64,000 nt of DNA from the NCBI RefSeq assembly GCF_031628175.1, contig NZ_JAVLVT010000001.1, positions 62,001 to 126,000 on the forward strand, in the 5' to 3' direction. Shown here piece by piece: positions 54,335 to 62,737 of the stretch; the stretch's first letter is position 1, and each line of letters starts with the position of its first letter. The stretch is from Lipingzhangella_A rawalii. Lineage in GTDB: Bacteria; Actinomycetota; Actinomycetes; Streptosporangiales; Streptosporangiaceae. A model generated the notes under the pieces. It made no database searches, had not been told where the DNA came from, and saw only the letters and a list, made by a program, of their open reading frames with translations. The translations under genes were made by a program, and so were the position numbers.

Positions 54335-55117
54335 GTGGTTGATGTGTCGGTAGTTTCGGTAGTCCGATCCATAGGTACCTGGATTGTGGGCCAGGTTCGG
54401 GCATTCCGGGAACCGACCATGGCCGGTTATCTACGTCGGGTTGTGCTGGTGTTTCTGCCAGTGCCGTTGGCGGCCCTGGTTCCCATCACGATCGCTGTGT
54501 CCGCAAGCTGGGCAGCGGCGGGCTGGCTGGTCTTGGTAAGTGTCTCGGTGAGCGTGGCCTCACTGTTGATGTGCCTGATCATGCAGCCCCCACCCCTGCC
54601 GGAGGGGCTATCCACCCGCGCGTCAGTGCGACGTTCCCTGCATCGCTACCAGCAGGTCACACGCCTGCGGATCGCCCTGCCGCTGGCGGCCCTGGCCACC
54701 GGGGGCGTTGCGGCCGTGACCAGCGGTGGGTTGGCGCCCTACGTGGCGGCGCTCGTGCTCGCGTGGCCCCAGCTGCTGTTGGCCCTGCCGTCGTACCACA
54801 ACATCTCCCGGGCGCGGCAGAGCATGGAGTCCTGGGGCGCGCAGGCGCAGCTGTGGGCCGCACTGGCCGAGCCCGCACCGGAGGTTCGGCCCGGCCGGCG
54901 GCGTGATCAGTTCGCATCGCTGCCCGGGCACGGGGGAGCGGAACCAGCCGGAACTCCAGCCGGTGGCGCAGCGCAGGACTCGGGTGGATCGGCGCGGCGT
55001 AGCCATCTGGCGCGGCCACCGATCCGGCGCCCGGCCGGGGCCAGCCGCCCCGTCCCGGGAGGGCCGCGGCGCCCGGGCCCCGGCCGGACTGGTCGGGTGC
55101 GGGTGCGCCGGGACTGA
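54335..55117 (+). CDS. Hypothetical membrane protein
   Basis: 260 residues, family not recognised. Four hydrophobic segments are visible: two at about residues 30-80 (VVLVFLPVPLAALVPITIAV and GWLVLVSVSVSVASLLMCLI) and two at about 110-155 (IALPLAALATGGVAAVTS; YVAALVLAWPQLLLALPS). The C-terminal 75 residues are Arg/Pro/Gly-rich, cytoplasmic and probably disordered. GTG 54335 has GGGGAG 9 bases upstream. The arginine-rich tail could contact nucleic acid or phospholipid; that is speculative. Confidence 0.75.
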   Translation: MVDVSVVSVVRSIGTWIVGQVRAFREPTMAGYLRRVVLVFLPVPLAALVPITIAVSASWAAAGWLVLVSVSVSVASLLMCLIMQPPPLPEGLSTRASVRRSLHRYQQVTRLRIALPLAALATGGVAAVTSGGLAPYVAALVLAWPQLLLALPSYHNISRARQSMESWGAQAQLWAALAEPAPEVRPGRRRDQFASLPGHGGAEPAGTPAGGAAQDSGGSARRSHLARPPIRRPAGASRPVPGGPRRPGPGRTGRVRVRRD

Positions 55118-55691
55118 GGTGGCGCCGGGTCCCCGCTCCCGGTCCTGCGGTCGTTGCGGGACGTTCCAGCGGACGGCGTGGTCACTTCCGGGTGGAAGCG
55201 CAGCGTCCCTGTGCTGGCCGCTCAGCCGGATTCCGGCCTCTCTCGGCTACGGCCCCGTCCACGCTCTGGCGGCGTTTCCCGAATCTCGGTGCCACGCCGA
55301 GGCTGGTTGAAACGTCCACGGGGCGTGTGGCGGTGCCGGAAGGTCGGCCCCAGCCCGGTGCCTCCGCTGCGGTCGTCGGTTCTGCTGGCGTATTGGCTGG
55401 GCTGGCTGGGCTGGCTGGGTTGGCACTGCCGCGTTCACTTCCCGTGTTGCCCTGCGCGTGAACCGGCAGGTCGGAGCGTGGCCGGCACTCACAATCCCCG
55501 AATCGAACCAATGACCGGGCATCCCCGTCCCCCTGCCGGCATAGTGGGGGTTGCGGGATGTGGCCGTCACGTTCCGCAGCTGTGGTCCTCGGCAAGGATT
55601 GTTCAACAACGCGTGGGGCGCGGGCGCGGAGTGAGGCTGCTCACCGGTTGTGGTCGCGAAACGACCAGGGCATCCAGGGAAGAGGTGTGGT
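55118..55691. other. Intergenic region before the 5-oxoprolinase gene
   Basis: 574 bp without a convincing gene. It includes a 9-bp-period tandem repeat (CTGGCTGGG units, about 55395-55423) and an AT-rich palindrome at 55599-55609. The open frames on both strands have no good start signal. Confidence 0.45.
55599..55609. promoter_or_regulatory. GntR/FadR-type operator upstream of 5-oxoprolinase
   Basis: TTGTTCAACAA is a perfect odd palindrome fitting the FadR-subfamily GntR form TNGTNNNACNA. It lies 83 bp before the gene start in a GC-rich background. No GntR gene is adjacent, so the regulator is unknown. Confidence 0.4.
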
Positions 55692-58600
55692 GTGACCGAG
55701 CGGGGATGGCAGTTCTGGGTAGATCGTGGTGGCACGTTCACCGACATCGTCGCTCGGCGCCCCGATGGTCACCTGGTGACTCATAAGCTCCTGTCCGAGA
55801 ACCCGGGGCACTACCGCGACGCCGCGGTGGCCGGAATTCGGCAGTTGCTGGGCCTCCACCCCGACGTCGCCGTTCCAGCCGGCCAGATCGAAGTGGTGCG
55901 GATGGGAACGACCGTTGCGACCAACGCCCTCCTCGAGCGCACCGGCGAACCCACGGTGCTGGTAACTACCCGTGGGTTCGCGGACGCGCTCCGAATCGCC
56001 TACCAGGACCGGCCCGAGATTTTCGACCGCCACATCCAGCTTCCCGAGATGCTGTACCGGCAGGTGGTGGAGGTGGACGAGCGGATGGCGGCGGACGGTA
56101 CCCCGTTGCGCGTCCCCGACCTGGAGCGTGTCGCCGCGGATCTCCAGGCGTCCTATGCGGCCGGGGCTCGGGCTGTGGCCATCGTGCTTATGCACAGCCA
56201 CCAGTACCCCGAGCACGAACGTCTCCTCGCTGCCGTCGCGCGTCGGATCGGCTTCACGCAGATCTCCGTCTCCAGCGAGGTCAGTCCGCTGATGAAGCTG
56301 GTGCCTCGGGGGGACACCACGGTCGTGGACGCCTACCTGTCCCCGGTGCTCCAGCGCTACGTCGACGATGTCGCCACGGCAACGAGCGGTGTGCGGCTGA
56401 TGTTCATGCAGTCCAACGGGGGCCTGACCGACGCGCATCAGTTCCGCGGCAAGGATGCGATCCTGTCCGGTCCCGCCGGGGGCATTGTCGGTATGGCCCG
56501 CATGTCCCGTATGGCGGGCTTCGAGCATGTCATTGGATTCGACATGGGCGGGACGTCCACCGACGTTTCGCACTACGCCGGTTCCTTCGAACGCGTCCTG
56601 TACACCCAGGTCTCCGGAGCGCGTCTGCGCGCCCCCATGTTGGACATTCACACGGTCGCTGCCGGTGGGGGATCCGTGCTGCATTTCGACGGTAGCCGGC
56701 TGCGGGTGGGGCCGGGGTCCGCTGGGGCTAACCCCGGCCCGAGCTGTTACCGCAATGGTGGCCCCCTCACCGTGACCGACGCCAACGTGATGCTGGGCCG
56801 CATCCAGCCCGACCACTTTCCGCACGTGTTCGGCCCGCACGGCGACCAGCCGCTCGATTCGGCCTTGGTACGGCGACGATTCGGGGAACTGGCCCACTCG
56901 ATCACTGCACACACGGGGGTGGAACGCAGCGCCGAACAGGTGGCCGAAGGCTTCCTGCGGATCGCCGTGCTCAACATGGCCAATGCTGTCAAGCGCATCT
57001 CGGTGCAGAAGGGGCACGACGTCACCACCTATGCTCTGACCACCTTCGGTGGCGCCGGTGGACAGCATGCCTGTGCGGTGGCCGACTCCCTGGGCATCCG
57101 TACTGTCCTGGTGCCGCCGATGGCAGGAGTGCTGTCCGCGCTGGGAATGGGGCTGGCCGACACGGCGGCCCTGCGGGAACAGTCGGTGGAGCGCCCGTTG
57201 ACCCCCGAACTCATGCCGACCCTCCGGTCGATCGCCTCCGAGCTGGAGAACCACACCCGGGCCGAGCTCGTGGCGGAGGGGGTCCTGCCCGAACACAGTG
57301 ATGCGGTGTGGCGCGCCCAGATCCGTTACGACGGAACCGACACCCCAGTCGCGGTCACTCTGGGTGACTATGCGTCCATAGTGGCGGAGTTCGAGGCGGC
57401 GCATCGCCGCACCTACTCGTTTCTCCTGGAACGTGGGCTCGTGGTCGAGGCGGTGACCGTGGAGGCGATCGGCCACACGGAGCAGCCGGATCTCACCCGT
57501 CACGCCGAGACCACCGTCGCGGCCAGCCCCGTGGGTGGTGGAGGAGTGCCCGCGATCCCCACGCGCGGGAGCATCTACAGCCATGGGCGGTGGCACTCGG
57601 TGTCGTTGCACCACCGCGGGCAGCTGCGGGCTGGTCACCGTGTACGGGGCCCCGCGTTGATTGTGGAGGAGCAGGCCACCACCGTGGTGGCCGAGGGGTG
57701 GGAGGCGTATCTGCCCGAGGCATCGGTCGATGGGTTCCTGCGGATGGACCGGGTGCGGGCCAGAGCCGACGACGCAGCCGAGGCCGGCACGCGCCCGGAC
57801 CCGGTACTCCTCGAGGTGTTCAACAATCTGTTCATGTCGATCGCCGAACAGATGGGAGCACGGCTCGAACAGACCGCCCAGTCCGTCAACATCAAACAGC
57901 GCCTGGACTTTTCCTGCGCCCTGTTTGATCCGGACGGCAACCTTATTGCGAACGCGCCACACATGCCGGTGCACCTCGGTTCCATGGGAACCACCGTGCA
58001 GGAGGTGATCCGGCGCAACACCGGGAGCATGCGGCCCGGCGACGTCTACGCCGTCAACGACCCTTACCACGGAGGAACCCACCTCCCCGACATCACCGTG
58101 GTCACGCCGGTATTCGACGGACCTGGCGCCCAGGTGCTGTTCTATGTGGCCTCCCGTGGTCACCACGCCGAGATCGGTGGGGTGACGCCCGGATCGATGC
58201 CGGCGCACAGTCGGGAAGTACACGAGGAGGGGGTGCTGTTCGACAACTGGCTGCTGGCGCGGGACGGGCAGTTTCGGGAGACCGAGACGCGAGAACTGCT
58301 GACGGGAGCCCGTCACCCGTCGCGTTCCCCCGAGGTCAACCTCGCCGACCTGCGGGCCCAGATCGCAGCGAACGCCAAAGGCGTTGCCGAAGTCGATGCG
58401 ATGATCGAGCACTTCGGGCTGGACGTGGTACTCGCCTACATGCGTCACGTCCAAGACAACGCCGAGGAATCCGTACGGAAGGTGATTGACGCCCTCGATG
58501 ACGGCGCCTACACCTACGAGATGGACTCTGGGGCGGTGATCGCCGTGCGTATCAGTGTGGACCGTGCCCGTCGGAGCGCCACCGTCGACTTCACCGGCAC

Positions 58601-59348
58601 CTCCGCGCAACTCGACACCAACTTCAACGCGCCCTCCTCTGTGGCCACCGCGGCGGTCCTCTACGTGTTTCGGACGCTCGTCGCCGACGACATTCCGCTC
58701 AACGACGGTTGCCTCAAACCGTTGCGGCTGGTGATCCCGCCGGGATCCATGCTGGCCCCGGACTATCCGGCAGCGGTGGTCGCCGGGAACGTCGAGACCT
58801 CCCAGGCGGTGACCGGGGCTCTGTACGCCGCGCTAGGGATTCAGGCGGAGGGCTCGGGGACGATGAACAACGTCACCTTCGGCAACGCCAACCACCAGTA
58901 CTACGAGACGATCGGTTCCGGGGCCGGTGCTGGGGCGGGATTCTGTGGCGCCTCGGTGGTGCAGACACACATGACCAACTCGCGACTCACCGACCCCGAG
59001 GTTCTGGAGTGGCGGCTGCCCGTTCGGCTGGAGGAATTCCGGATTCGCTCCGGAAGCGGTGGTGCCGGGCGGTGGCGCGGGGGAGACGGTGGGCTGCGCC
59101 GACTTCGTTTCCTGGAGCCGATGACGCTCAGTACCCTCTCCGGGCATCGTCGTATCGCACCGTACGGTATGGCTGGCGGGAACCCGGGGGCGCTGGGGCG
59201 AAACGTGGTGGAGCGTGCGGATGGCAGCCGGGTCGAGCTGGCCGGTTGTGACTCGGTGGAGGTTCGGGTCGACGACGTCCTGATAATCGAAACCCCCGGT
59301 GGGGGCGGATTCGGGCAACCCCCATCCGTGCCGCCAGACGGATCCTGA
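55692..59348 (+). CDS. Fused hydantoinase/5-oxoprolinase (HyuA-HyuB)
   Basis: 1218 residues, full length for the eukaryotic-type ATP-dependent 5-oxoprolinase, which opens 5-oxo-L-proline to glutamate. HyuA part (about 1-690): WVDRGGTFTDIVAR at the N-terminus, GTTVATNALLERTGE, FDMGGTSTDVSHYAG (ATP-binding actin-like fold), and FGGAGGQHACAVADSLG. HyuB part (about 700-1218): NDPYHGGTHLPDITVVTPVF, SRGHHAEIGG, and GGGGFG at the end. GTG 55692 has GAGG upstream. Dependent partners (PxpABC) are absent. Hydantoin or acetone-carboxylase activity is an alternative, but the fused length favours oxoprolinase. Confidence 0.92.
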   Translation: MTERGWQFWVDRGGTFTDIVARRPDGHLVTHKLLSENPGHYRDAAVAGIRQLLGLHPDVAVPAGQIEVVRMGTTVATNALLERTGEPTVLVTTRGFADALRIAYQDRPEIFDRHIQLPEMLYRQVVEVDERMAADGTPLRVPDLERVAADLQASYAAGARAVAIVLMHSHQYPEHERLLAAVARRIGFTQISVSSEVSPLMKLVPRGDTTVVDAYLSPVLQRYVDDVATATSGVRLMFMQSNGGLTDAHQFRGKDAILSGPAGGIVGMARMSRMAGFEHVIGFDMGGTSTDVSHYAGSFERVLYTQVSGARLRAPMLDIHTVAAGGGSVLHFDGSRLRVGPGSAGANPGPSCYRNGGPLTVTDANVMLGRIQPDHFPHVFGPHGDQPLDSALVRRRFGELAHSITAHTGVERSAEQVAEGFLRIAVLNMANAVKRISVQKGHDVTTYALTTFGGAGGQHACAVADSLGIRTVLVPPMAGVLSALGMGLADTAALREQSVERPLTPELMPTLRSIASELENHTRAELVAEGVLPEHSDAVWRAQIRYDGTDTPVAVTLGDYASIVAEFEAAHRRTYSFLLERGLVVEAVTVEAIGHTEQPDLTRHAETTVAASPVGGGGVPAIPTRGSIYSHGRWHSVSLHHRGQLRAGHRVRGPALIVEEQATTVVAEGWEAYLPEASVDGFLRMDRVRARADDAAEAGTRPDPVLLEVFNNLFMSIAEQMGARLEQTAQSVNIKQRLDFSCALFDPDGNLIANAPHMPVHLGSMGTTVQEVIRRNTGSMRPGDVYAVNDPYHGGTHLPDITVVTPVFDGPGAQVLFYVASRGHHAEIGGVTPGSMPAHSREVHEEGVLFDNWLLARDGQFRETETRELLTGARHPSRSPEVNLADLRAQIAANAKGVAEVDAMIEHFGLDVVLAYMRHVQDNAEESVRKVIDALDDGAYTYEMDSGAVIAVRISVDRARRSATVDFTGTSAQLDTNFNAPSSVATAAVLYVFRTLVADDIPLNDGCLKPLRLVIPPGSMLAPDYPAAVVAGNVETSQAVTGALYAALGIQAEGSGTMNNVTFGNANHQYYETIGSGAGAGAGFCGASVVQTHMTNSRLTDPEVLEWRLPVRLEEFRIRSGSGGAGRWRGGDGGLRRLRFLEPMTLSTLSGHRRIAPYGMAGGNPGALGRNVVERADGSRVELAGCDSVEVRVDDVLIIETPGGGGFGQPPSVPPDGS

Positions 59349-59391
59349 CCCGCTCGACCATGGACGGGGCGGGACGGTGGGGGGCGCAGCG

Positions 59392-60825
59392 CTACAGGAT
59401 CGCCTCGGGCGAGTAGGCCGCGGCCTGCGGATGTGCGGCCACGATCTCGCCGACGGTTCGACTGACGGCGGTCACCTGGTCCGCCGCCGCTCCCGTGAAG
59501 GACATCCGGTCGGCGAGCAGGGCGTCCAACTCGGCACGGTCGAGGGGAAGCCGCGGATCCCGCGCGAGTCTGCCCAAGAGCTCGTTGTCGCCCGAGCCCT
59601 GCTCCCGCAGGGCGAGGGCGGCAGCGACCGCGTGCTCCTTGATCGCCTCGTGGGCCGTCTCCCGCCCGACCCCTTTGCGCACGGCTGCCATGAGCACCTT
59701 CGTGGTTGCGAGGAAGGGCAGATAACGCTCCAACTCGCGGTCCAACACGGCGGGGAAGGCGCCGAACTCGTCGAGCACCGTGAGCATGGTCTCCAACAGC
59801 CCGTCCAGCGCGAAAAAGGCGTCCGGCAGCGCCACCCGGCGGACCACGGAACAGGACACATCGCCCTCGTTCCACTGTTGTCCCGCCAGCTCGGCGGTCA
59901 TCCCCGCATAGCCCCGCAGGACGACGGCCAGCCCGTTGACCCGTTCACAGGAGCGGGTATTCATCTTGTGCGGCATCGCGCTCGATCCGACCTGCCCCGG
60001 CCGGAACCCCTCGGTGACCGCGTCGTGGCCGGCCATCAGGCGGATCGTCGTCGCCAGACTGGAGGGGGCTGCGGCCAGCTGTACCAGCGCGGTGAGGACC
60101 TCGTGGTCCAGGGAGCGGGGATAGACCTGGCCCACGCTTCGCAGGACCTGATCGAAACCGAGATGCTGTGCTACACGGCGCTCCAGCTCGGCGAGTGGCG
60201 CAGAGTCCCCTCCCAGCAGGTCCAGCATGTCCTGTGCGGTGCCCACCGGTCCTTTGATCCCGCGCAGTGGGTATCGAGAGATCAGCTCGTCGAGCCGGGT
60301 GTAGGCGATCAGTAGTTCGTCCGCGGCGGTGGCGAACCGCTTGCCGAGGGTTGTCGCCTGGGCGGCGACGTTGTGGGAGCGGCCGGGCAGCACCGTGTCG
60401 GTGTGTTCCGTGGCCCGGCGGGCGAGTCGGTCCAGCAGCGCCACGCAGCGGTCCCGCACATGACACAGGCTGGACCGCACCTGGAGCTGTTCGACGTTCT
60501 CGGTGAGGTCGCGTGAGGTCATCCCCGTGTGGGCGTACTCGTGCCCGGCCAGCGCGTTGAATTCCTCGATGCGAGCCTTGACGTCATGGCGGGTCACCCG
60601 CTCCCGCTCGGCGATGGAGGCGAGGTCGACCCGCTCCACGACGCTCTCGTAGTCGCGGATCGCGGCGTCGGGAACATCCACTCCGAGTTGGGCCTGGGCC
60701 CGCAGTACCGCGATCCAGAGCCGGCGCTCCAGGACGACCTTGTGGGCTGGCGACCACAGCTCGGTGAGCGTGGACGAGGCGTAGCGCGTGGCCAGGACGT
60801 CGGGAATCTGCGGTGCGGAAGTCAC
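59392..60825 (-). CDS. purB: Adenylosuccinate lyase
   Basis: 477 residues. Catalyses two fumarate-releasing steps of purine synthesis. The superfamily signature is SSAMPHKMN at residues 281-289, with the catalytic serine in the flexible loop. HT..TSRD (HTGMTSRDLTEN, 99-110) and a conserved His at 151 region (GRSHNVAAQ) are present. GTG 60825 has GGAG 4-5 bases upstream. The frame extends to 60951 without homology. Confidence 0.95.
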   Translation of the reverse strand: MTSAPQIPDVLATRYASSTLTELWSPAHKVVLERRLWIAVLRAQAQLGVDVPDAAIRDYESVVERVDLASIAERERVTRHDVKARIEEFNALAGHEYAHTGMTSRDLTENVEQLQVRSSLCHVRDRCVALLDRLARRATEHTDTVLPGRSHNVAAQATTLGKRFATAADELLIAYTRLDELISRYPLRGIKGPVGTAQDMLDLLGGDSAPLAELERRVAQHLGFDQVLRSVGQVYPRSLDHEVLTALVQLAAAPSSLATTIRLMAGHDAVTEGFRPGQVGSSAMPHKMNTRSCERVNGLAVVLRGYAGMTAELAGQQWNEGDVSCSVVRRVALPDAFFALDGLLETMLTVLDEFGAFPAVLDRELERYLPFLATTKVLMAAVRKGVGRETAHEAIKEHAVAAALALREQGSGDNELLGRLARDPRLPLDRAELDALLADRMSFTGAAADQVTAVSRTVGEIVAAHPQAAAYSPEAIL

Positions 60826-60869
60826 GATTCTCCAGCCTAGCGGGCCGCGACGGCCGGTGGCGACGGAAA

Positions 60870-60902
60870 CGGCCGGTATGACCGAACGGGTCATACCGGC
60901 CG
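60870..60902 (-). terminator. Terminator of the 79-residue secreted-protein gene
   Basis: A perfect 14-bp stem CGGCCGGTATGACC/GGTCATACCGGCCG with a 5-nt loop, followed on the minus strand by GTTTCCGTC. It lies 33 bp after the stop at 60935. Confidence 0.7.
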
Positions 60903-60934
60903 CGGCGGGTTCGTTGCCGACCTGACGGTTGACG

Positions 60935-61174
60935 CTACTGGTCGACGTCACCCTTGATGCAGGCCGCGTAGGGGCCGCTGGCCGTGAGGATGTTCAGCGG
61001 ACCCTCCCAGTTCCACGGGGCCGCGCACAGCTCACTGAGAACGTCACCGTTGATCACCGCGTAGGTGTCGCCGCCGCCGTCGGCGTAGTCGTAATCGTAG
61101 GCGCTGGCCGCGGGTGCGAAGGCGAAGGTCCCGGCGAAAGCCAGAGCCGTGACAGCCAGGGTCTTACGGAGCAT
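60935..61174 (-). CDS. Small secreted two-cysteine protein (paralogue A)
   Basis: 79 residues, family not recognised. A clear signal peptide (MLRKTLAVTALAFAGTFAFA, likely cut after ASA at about residue 25) leaves a mature protein of about 54 residues. The mature part shares the core GDTYAVINGDV...CA-PWNWEGP...GPY-ACI-GDV-Q with the gene at 61393. Two cysteines could form one disulfide. ATG 61174 has AAAGGA 8 bases upstream. It is not a chaplin or rodlin by motif. Function unknown. Confidence 0.85.
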   Translation of the reverse strand: MLRKTLAVTALAFAGTFAFAPAASAYDYDYADGGGDTYAVINGDVLSELCAAPWNWEGPLNILTASGPYAACIKGDVDQ

Positions 61175-61392
61175 GAATGGTGTCCTTTCGTGTGCACCAG
61201 CACCCGAAGTGCGTGCTGACGTATTGCTCATAGTCCAGTGCTCTATGTAGTTTTGAGGTTTACAGGGCGTGTCCGGATCGGTCACCGGTAGGTGCTCGCT
61301 CGCCGGGTGCCCTCTTGTTCCGCCGGAGCGCGGACGCCGCGGCGCGCTGTATGTGCCCCCATGGCGGCCGCGTGCCAGGGCGGGCGGGGGCG

Positions 61393-61608
61393 TTACTGCT
61401 TGACGTCCCCGTCGATGCATGCGGAGTAGGGCCCGGTCAGTGAGGCGATCGTCCCCGGGCCTTCCCAGTTCCAGGGCAGGGCGCACCACTTGCTGGCCAC
61501 ATCCCCGTTGATCACGGCGTAGGTGTCGCCGTCGCCGGCGTGTGCGGCCGGGGCGAGTGCGAAGGTGCTGGCGAAGGCGAGGGCGCCTACCGCGAGGAAT
61601 TTGCGCAT
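61393..61608 (-). CDS. Small secreted two-cysteine protein (paralogue B)
   Basis: 71 residues. Signal peptide MRKFLAVGALAFASTFALA, with probable cleavage after AHA at about residue 24. The mature part (about 47 residues) repeats the core of the gene at 60935: GDTYAVINGDV, WCALPWNWEGP, GPYSACIDGDVKQ. Differences are concentrated between the core blocks. GGAG lies 8 bases before ATG 61608, and a good promoter lies at 61650-61677. The pair is evidently a tandem duplication. Confidence 0.85.
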   Translation of the reverse strand: MRKFLAVGALAFASTFALAPAAHAGDGDTYAVINGDVASKWCALPWNWEGPGTIASLTGPYSACIDGDVKQ

Positions 61609-61649
61609 GTCGAGAACTCCTTTTCCGGATGACCCAATGGCCACTACGA

Positions 61650-61677
61650 AGAGTATCGAAGATATGACTTTATGCAA
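61650..61677 (-). promoter_or_regulatory. Promoter of secreted paralogue B
   Basis: On the minus strand TTGCAT and TACTCT are separated by 16 bp, a good match to -35/-10 elements, in an AT-rich patch about 42 bp before the start codon. Confidence 0.55.
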
Positions 61678-61791
61678 CTAGCACTGCGGTGGCGTGGCGG
61701 CGACGCATGAACGACGGGGGTGGTTCGGCCGGAAGTGGTCAGTTTTGTCGGGACCGGGTCCGGGGCCTGTCGACATGACCCCGGACATCCC

Positions 61792-61797
61792 TAGGCT
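61792..61797 (+). promoter_or_regulatory. Candidate -10 of the first methyltransferase gene
   Basis: TAGGCT lies 40 bp upstream of ATG 61838, with a purine-rich GAAGAGAG before the start codon. Confidence 0.35.
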
Positions 61798-61837
61798 GGC
61801 GCTGCACGAAGGTGGCGAGTACTGAAGAGAGACCCGT

Positions 61838-62656
61838 ATGGCCAGGACACCGGACTGGATGCGCTCCGCCGGTGCGGCGGAGACACCCCCGGAGATCAGA
61901 GCGAGAAGCCCGCACCCGGCGCGGGTGTGGGACTACTGGCTTGGCGGCAAGGACAACTTCGCCGCCGACCGTGAGACCGCGGAGTTGCTCCTGGACGTCC
62001 TCCCGCAGTGGGGCGATCTCGCCCGGGCCGACCGGGAGTTCCTGATCCGGGTGGTGCGCTTCTTCATGACTGATGCCCGCCTGCACCAGATCGTGGACAT
62101 CGGCGCGGGCATCCCAACCTCTCCCAACGTCCACGAGGTTGCCCAGGCGATCCGGTCCACGGCCCAGGTGTGTTATGTCGACAACGATCCCCTGGTGCTC
62201 GCGCACGCGCGTGCGCTCCTGCGTGGCGGCACCCAGGGGCGTGTGGACTGCGTGCAGGCCGACCTGCGCAGTCCCCGATCCTTGATGGAATCCGCGGGCG
62301 TGGATCGTACCCAGCCGGTGGGACTCACCCTCCTCGCGGTGCTGGAGTTCCTACCTGACCAGCAGGAGGCTCGATCCGCCCTACTCCGGCTCACCGAGGC
62401 GGTTCCGTCGGGGAGCTACGTGGCCGTGGCCCACCCCCTGCGCAGCCCGGCCATGGACGAGGCATTGCGCCGATGGAACCTCCGCAGCACCGTCCCGGCG
62501 CGGGCCCGAACCGAGGCGGAGATCACCGAGCTACTGAGCGGCATGGACATCCTCGAGCCGGGGCTGGTCCCCCTCCCGGAGTGGCGTCCCGCCCCGGACA
62601 CGCAGTACCGGGGGCGGGACCTGCCCTTCGTCGGCGTCGTGGCCCGCACGCGGTGA
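61838..62656 (+). CDS. DUF574 (Methyltransf_19) SAM-dependent methyltransferase, copy 1
   Basis: 272 residues. The family N-terminal signature HPARVWDYWLGGKDNFAADR is followed by a Rossmann-type SAM site (QIVDIGAGIPT), acidic residue in CYVDNDPLVLAHA, ADLRSP and the C-terminal LPEWRP block. DUF574 proteins are abundant in actinomycetes, often beside regulators; substrates are unknown. The second copy lies 81 bp downstream with its own promoter. Confidence 0.93.
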   Translation: MARTPDWMRSAGAAETPPEIRARSPHPARVWDYWLGGKDNFAADRETAELLLDVLPQWGDLARADREFLIRVVRFFMTDARLHQIVDIGAGIPTSPNVHEVAQAIRSTAQVCYVDNDPLVLAHARALLRGGTQGRVDCVQADLRSPRSLMESAGVDRTQPVGLTLLAVLEFLPDQQEARSALLRLTEAVPSGSYVAVAHPLRSPAMDEALRRWNLRSTVPARARTEAEITELLSGMDILEPGLVPLPEWRPAPDTQYRGRDLPFVGVVARTR

Positions 62657-62696
62657 CGTGGCGGCAGCCCGTGGTCACCATCCTCGTCGGGCCCTC

Positions 62697-62702
62697 TAAG
62701 AT
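62697..62702 (+). promoter_or_regulatory. Candidate -10 of the second methyltransferase gene
   Basis: TAAGAT lies 35 bp before ATG 62738, with TAGGAAG as ribosome-binding site. It suggests that the two tandem copies are separately transcribed. Confidence 0.4.
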
Positions 62703-62737
62703 TGGCTGCGGTCACCCCCCGACCGTAGGAAGCCCGT

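Noticed and set aside
55395..55423. Tandem CTGGCTGGG repeat resembling a minisatellite
   Set aside because: Only about three units of 9 bases; no sign of a CRISPR or origin-like array. Probably simple low complexity.
55641..58610. Long minus-strand open frame (989 codons) opposite the oxoprolinase
   Set aside because: Exact antisense of a well-supported gene, with His/Val/Gly-rich composition typical of GC-rich shadows.
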